Assembly (NCBI RefSeq): GCF_042242105.1
Contig: NC_092033.1
Location: 1,260,908 to 1,324,907 of the forward strand
Source of the DNA: Pempheris klunzingeri
Taxonomy: Eukaryota > Chordata > Actinopteri > Acropomatiformes > Pempheridae
Length of the DNA: 64,000 bases
Reading direction: 5' to 3'
The notes below the pieces were generated by a model. The model did not search any database. It saw only the letters and a list, made by a program, of their open reading frames with translations, and was not told the origin of the DNA. Positions 59,052 through 64,000 of this stretch are shown one piece after another. The translations under genes were made by a program, and so were the position numbers. Numbering within the stretch: the first letter of the stretch is position 1; each line of letters opens with the position of its first letter.

Positions 59052-60264
59052 TCAATTTTCAAGGGTGAAGAAGTCAGAGAGCCGTCTCCCTGCAGCTATT
59101 GCCGCCTTCTCAGCCACTGCTTCTGCTTTCTTGGCTGCTGCTTTCTTCGTAGCTAACACCTTCTCGGCCGCGTCAGCCTTCTTGGTTGCTGCCGCTCTCT
59201 TGGCTGCTTCCGCCTCGTTGGCGGCTGCTTCCTTCGCTACTATGGCCAACCTCGCAGCCTTAGCCGCTTTCTTGGCATCTGCTTCCTTCATTGCAGCGTC
59301 CTCGTCAGCCGCTGCTGCCTTCTCAGCCTCCTCCTTGGCGGCTTTTCTCTTCGCTGCAGCTGCCTTCTCTGTCACAGCTGCTTTCTTGGCTGCTATTTTC
59401 GCTGCCGCCTCGGCCTCCTTGGCTGCTTCGGCCTTCTCTGTGGCACTTTTTTTCACTGCAGCCGCCTTTTCAGCCGCCTTGTCGGCAGCTGCTCTCTTCT
59501 TTGCTGCCGCCTTCCCGGCCACAGCCGCTTCATTGGCTGCAGCTTTCGCTGCAGCTGCAGGCTTCTTCACTGTAGTGGGACCTTTCTTGGCAGTTTTGGG
59601 CTCCTTGGCCAGCTTGAAGATGCCATTGTTCTGGGTCAGAGTCCCATCACGCACCAGGTTTAAGGTGACCCTGTTGATGTCCTTGTTGCTTTTAGCCACA
59701 TCCACTCCTTTGGCAGCCAAAACCTTTCTGAGCTCCGGCCGTGAGAGCCCCTTACGCTCACTGGACTCAGCCACAGCAGTGATGATCTGCTCCTCAAGGG
59801 TGGGAGCTTCCTGTCTGGGATGTGGAGCCTGAAGGTTTCTGGACGTTGTGGCTGCTGGAGCTTCGTCTCTCATCTGCACCTCAGTGCTGTTCACTGTGTT
59901 TGTCAAGAGAGGTCACATATTATATTTGTTATATTTTCAATTCTAACTTTTTCATCTGAAAATACAAATAAAATCAGTTGTGTGACTGACCTGCTGGTCC
60001 TGAACTGGTGCCAGGCAGCGTCTGCACCAGATCGTTCCTGTTCATCTTCCCTAAAATATTTTTGGTCACCTTCAGAGCTCCATCAGGTGTGTAGGCCTTC
60101 ACCATCAGATCCACTGTGTCCCACCTCTGTGCCTTCTCCAACTGGCACTCATTTATGGGCTGGTAGCCGCACAGGACGTCAGGCATCTTCAGACGCCACA
60201 GGAATACCTTGAATTCATCGTCTGTTAAACCCTGCAGAACTCTCAAAAGCACCTCTGGCCCCAT
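59052..60264 (-). CDS. PYD-linker histone H1 fusion protein (gene 4)
   Basis: Coding exons on the minus strand 60264-59991 (PYD) and 59893-59052, phase 1, 371 aa. The PYD reads LLRVLQGLTDDEFKVFLWRL ... VDLMVKAY ... ILGKMNRNDLVQTL and is closest to gene 1. The H1 domain has [29 protein letters not shown] and [15 protein letters not shown], then KKPAAAAKAAANE and a tail of about 170 residues rich in Ala, Lys and Glu, ending GRRLSDFFTLEN. Splice signals equal those of the other members. This is the least palindrome-linked copy, so its open frame is the best independent sign of constraint. Confidence 0.88.
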
Positions 60265-60299
60265 CGTGGCTCCCTGCTGAAACCAGAAGGAAAAATGTG

Positions 60300-61110
60300 A
60301 CACCAAACTATCAGAGCAGCAACAGAAGCTCTGATCGACACCAGAGCAGGTTTTAGCTCTGGAAATAGTTGCTGAGTTCAAACCAGCTCATCACACATTA
60401 AAGTCTCCTCACAGAGTGACTCAGCCGCTCTGATTAGCTCTGCTGTCCTTGTACCTGCTGTTTTCAAGTCTGACTTGGCTGTATTCTAACAATATTTTCA
60501 TTTTTCAACTAAATGCAAACAACATCATCTACAAGACTCCAGAAAATACAGTGAACACTATCTACTACTGCACCACTGGTGTTATAGGCCACATAAATAT
60601 GAATCAAACAAAGTCCTGCTCAAACTGACGGGATGAGAAATCAACAGTGAGACATAATTTCCCTATAAATTATACACGTTAACAAGACATGTTGGTTGTA
60701 ACAACTGTGCAGATCACAGGTAGTTTACAGGTCTGAACAGGTAAACGGTTTGTTCTCCAGGAAGTTTGCTACAACTCTGATCTCTCTTTTCATCTGTGGC
60801 TCCTCTGTGTCACAGGCAAACTGGCAAAACTCCACACGAACACTAACAGGTACATTAGCCTCAGGTCTTTACATCCACGAGCCTGCCAGGCCGAGCGGAC
60901 TAACTACAACACATCCTTCAAATTAAACTAAAAAGGAAGCAGAAGACAGTCAACAGTCACTGTAAAAACACTATTAAAGACTAATGTGTTCAACAGATTC
61001 GCTGATCACAGGTAGACTGTGGTTTATTTTCTGGGAAGTTGGTTACAACTCTGATCTCTCTTTTCATCTGTGGAAACTAAATCAGAACCCGTAACAACAA
61101 AGGAAGAACT
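60300..61110. other. Intron 1 of PYD-H1 gene 4
   Basis: Holds a half copy of the hairpin element ('gagcggactaact' near 60892-60904) and repeated intron blocks. No coding segment. Confidence 0.55.
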
Positions 61111-61119
61111 TTGACTTAC

Positions 61120-61190
61120 ATTTCGATGAACAGAGACGACTTCCAGATGTCCAAAAGGGAAATAAAACAGTGAAAATATCGTTCAAAGAT
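61120..61190 (-). other. Noncoding first exon, PYD-H1 gene 4
   Basis: Minus-strand exon-like block ending at a GTAAGT donor (GT at 61119-61118). Confidence 0.55.
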
Positions 61191-61478
61191 GCCACAGTTC
61201 TTCCTGTTTCTTTCGGATGAGCTGCAGTGAACGACGGAGTAAACAAAGAGAGAGAAAGAGCGGGAGAGAGGAGCCAATCAGCAGTGGATCCCTCCAGGCC
61301 AAATCCTAAACACTCCTTTATCCCAGTGATCCGGACAGATTATATACAAGTTATGGTTTTGTTACTAGTGGTGAGCCGATCTATGAAAAATATCGATTGA
61401 TCGATACCATCATTGGTATCGGTATTGATCAATACTTGTGTGATGAGCTTGATAGTAAAGTCGTGAATGTGGAGAAAT

Positions 61479-61490
61479 GAAACTGAAACT
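61479..61490 (-). promoter_or_regulatory. ISRE of PYD-H1 gene 4
   Basis: GAAACTGAAACT, about 360 bp before the first-exon donor, in the same relative orientation as in the other three genes. Confidence 0.85.
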
Positions 61491-61499
61491 TAACTCCTG

Positions 61500-63150
61500 T
61501 TAGATCATTAGTGGTTCATGTGGAAACACAGCAGGCTGCAAGATGGCGGAGAGGACGAGGAGTCAGAGCAGCAAACTAAACAGAGGGAGGAGGATCTGGC
61601 ACTGAAACAGAGGCCTTTCAGCATCATTAAGAATATCCAGGTAGCTGATTTATAGAAGTGAAAGAGAGATTTAGTCATTTCCAGCATTAGTTAAGTTATT
61701 TTTCAAAGTGTAACTGGTGGTCATGTGTAATTTTAGCAGACTTTTTAGCAACACTGTTCTGTTCAAAAATAAAAGACAGTACAGCAGCTTTTCATAAACT
61801 GGCTCCTCCGTGCACACCTCCTCCTCAGCGGGGCCTCCAGCCGACTGAGTAACATTCATCATAGGATTATTAAAAGAAAACAGCATATTGTGATCGTATA
61901 GTTACAATTTCATATTAAAGAAAACCATATATAATGCCTAGAGGAATTACTCTCCCTCCCACCAGTAGCAAATTTTATATTTTACCTTATGAACATTAAC
62001 AAACAATTGTCTCCATAGTGCTGAAAATCATTATACACAATACAAATGGGGAACCTCACATACCTGTTCACAGCAGCTTTTCTTAACCTGGCTCCTCCAT
62101 TCACACCCTTAAAGACAAAGGTCCAAAAAGCGCGAACCGCATGAGAAACCGCATGAATGCTCCAGCAACCTAGCTTAGCATCGTAAATTTGCATATTAGC
62201 ACATAAATTAGCATATATTAGCACATAAAAGTGCTGTACTTTACAAAAACAACTGTACACTCCTGTACCAACTGACCTGAGGCCGTTAAACAGTCTGTGA
62301 GTCTAACAGAACCCGCTATTTAACGCTTTTAGCATATTTTAACCTGTAGTGACGGAAACAACACTCACCTGTGCTCAGCGGGGCTCCAGCCGACTGAGAA
62401 GGCGGGGCGAATTGACAGGTAGTGACGTCAGTGGAAGACCAAAAGTCATTTAAGAAAATAAAAGTCTTCCAGAATAAATTACAAAAATACATGGAATTAT
62501 GTACACACTAACAATAAAAACAAAATGATCACTTGATCAAGGGGATGGATATTTGGTGAAATAAACATTGTTTGAACACACCTGTTACATATATATAGTA
62601 TTTTTTTCCTTTTTCTTCCCACTAACAAATGGAGATGGTGCTATGGTCAGTGAACCCTTGGTAACAATGAGCCTTATAGAAACAGAATGAACAAACAAGA
62701 CAACATCAAACTAGAATGAACAGAACAAGCAGAACATGTAGCTGCAGCAGAAAGACGGCGACTGATGTGTTCAGCATAACATCAATAACATCAGTTGTCT
62801 AGTAGTGGTTCTGCACTGCTGAAACAAAAGAGGCTGCACTAGAATTATATAGTTGCACAGTAGCTGCAGTATCTACAGCAGCATTATTGGGCACCTTTGC
62901 TTCATTTCAACCTCTTCATCAATATGACAAATATGAGTTCCCTTGACGAGGGGAATATTTATTCATTTTTTATTTTCAAGACATTATTACTATTATTTAT
63001 TTTATTTCATTTATTGTTTTAATTGTTTTTTCTTAAGGCTTGCAGCAGCGCCGTCTCTGCATACAGGGGAAACCCTCCTCCTTTTAGTGGACTCCATGAA
63101 ATTAGCAAAGCTCCAACACAAACACTAACATGCACATTTTGCACATGTGC
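61500..63150. other. Region upstream of PYD-H1 gene 4
   Basis: A module containing 'cagcagctttt' and 'ctggctcctcc', together with 'cagcggggctccagccgact'-like blocks, recurs at about 61785-61850, 62075-62100 and 62375-62400. It may be a diverged repeat or promoter modules of an unseen gene. No coding segment recognised. Confidence 0.45.
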
Positions 63151-63156
63151 TTCATG

Positions 63157-63889
63157 CACTACTCACAAAAAGTTTGGGATATTCGGCTTTCAGGTGAAAT
63201 TTCAGGATGAACCACCACCAATACATTTCCTGCTTCAGTTAGAATTGGTATTTAAACAGTCCTCCTCATCCTGCTGTTCACATTCTGACATCATGAGACC
63301 AAGACGACACCTAACAGTTGATCAGCAGCACCTCAACACTGGAGGCTTCAAACAGGAAGTCCTCAGACGGAGGTGTTCACTGAGCTTAGAGGGTCACAGA
63401 GTGTCATCAGGAGGTTGGAACAGTGATACAGAGACTGGAAGAGTCACAGAAAGGAGAGGAGTGGACGTCCTTTGGCCACGTCCCAATTTTACGTTTACCC
63501 TCTGTTAGGAAATAGAAAATGTGCAGACACGCTTATGCTAATACATTTTTATGTTAGTACATTTATGCTTTATTATCATGAAGTTTTAGCCTGATGCTGG
63601 ACTGTGTGATGGTTGCTGTGACCTTTACACAGACCAAAGAGACGTGTGTTGGCGTAGGATGTATCAGACTGTGCTTGCATTCTTGAGATAAAGAAGAGTT
63701 CGAGAAGGCCTTGAACGGTGAGAAGTCAGCGTTTCTTTCAGTAAATTGTTTAAAATGAAGAAACTACCAGTGCATGCTTCTACTTAAATGTCCTACTTTC
63801 ATGATATAATATCACTGTAGCATTCACTTTTTATATTTTCCATAAATTTCACCTGAAAGTTGAATATCCCTAACTTTTAGTGAGTAGTG
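63157..63889. mobile_element. Tc1/mariner-like MITE (copy 2) with internal insertion
   Basis: Same terminal inverted repeats and interior as 7072-7672. About 320 bp of unrelated sequence (about 63489-63808, starting near 'tctgttaggaaatag') interrupts it shortly before the right end. That insert could be a solo LTR-type remnant; I see no certain ends. Confidence 0.65.
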
Positions 63890-64000
63890 TATGTGTTCTA
63901 AATCACACCAACACCCAAACCACTTCCTACCAGCGAAGCTTCGGGCCAATGAAGCAAGATAACAGACTTCCTGGACTTCTTGACACACTCCGATGCCTCG

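Noticed and set aside
63501-63808. Solo LTR call for the insert in MITE copy 2
   Set aside because: No clear terminal dinucleotides with a matching target duplication; left as an unidentified insertion.

Overview
The window is a replication-dependent histone gene cluster from a teleost fish. I infer this from the histone paralogues, the fish-type LINE, hAT and Tc1/mariner-like repeats, and the pyrin (PYD) domains of fish type; the species cannot be named. It holds 14 intact, intronless core and linker histone genes: three H2A, three H4, two H2B, three H3.2-type H3 and three H1. Each is followed by a 16-nt histone mRNA 3' hairpin, and a purine-rich AAAGAGC-like downstream element is visible behind several.

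Layout. Positions 2.0-6.1 kb carry H2A>, H4>, H2B>. Positions 7-12 kb are an accessory island: a Tc1/mariner-like MITE, a LINE piece, a broken DIRS-type retroelement, and an open DIRS gag-derived reading frame that ends in a histone-type 3' hairpin. Then come PYD-H1 gene 1 (12.5-15.3 kb), a LINE endonuclease relic and an H3 relic (15.9-17.3 kb), PYD-H1 gene 2 (17.6-19.7 kb), a truncated PYD-H1 locus, <H3 (21.5 kb), <H1 (23.5 kb), a LINE relic with a 31-bp minisatellite and a hAT insertion, H2A> (28.7 kb) and H4> (31.4 kb). From about 33.95 kb the order is mirrored: H1> (34.9 kb), H3> (37.1 kb), truncated PYD-H1, <PYD-H1 gene 3 (39.3-42.7 kb), <H2B (44.2 kb), <H4 (46.1 kb), <H2A (47.9 kb), a LINE insertion, the minisatellite again, H1> (54.6 kb), H3> (57.9 kb) and <PYD-H1 gene 4 (59.1-61.5 kb). 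The repeating unit is therefore PYD-H1>, <H3, <H1, H2A>, H4>, H2B>, in two orientations, with a large imperfect palindrome (about 17.4-25.1 kb against 33.95-42.95 kb).

Two things stand out. First, four two-coding-exon genes join an N-terminal PYD (a death-fold domain of inflammasome proteins) to a linker-histone globular domain and a long Ala/Lys/Glu tail. Their splice sites match at the base level. All four stay open for about 308-383 codons and lack the histone hairpin. Each has a perfect interferon-stimulated response element (GAAACTGAAACT on the coding-opposite strand) about 330-490 bp before its noncoding first exon. This looks like an interferon-responsive chromatin or DNA-binding inflammasome-type family built from a local H1 gene; I know of no description of it. 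Second, a retroelement gag-derived frame (384 codons) lies inside the cluster with its own CCAAT/NRF1/TATA promoter, a histone 3' hairpin 57 nt after its stop codon, and downstream DNA otherwise found behind H2B genes. It is a candidate domesticated gag under histone-type, S-phase-linked mRNA control.

Core histones presumably supply bulk chromatin in S phase. Near-identical coding regions, mosaic flanks (H4 at 46.1 kb, H2A at 47.9 kb) and the palindrome point to continuing gene conversion. All functional statements about the PYD-H1 and gag-derived genes are inference from sequence.
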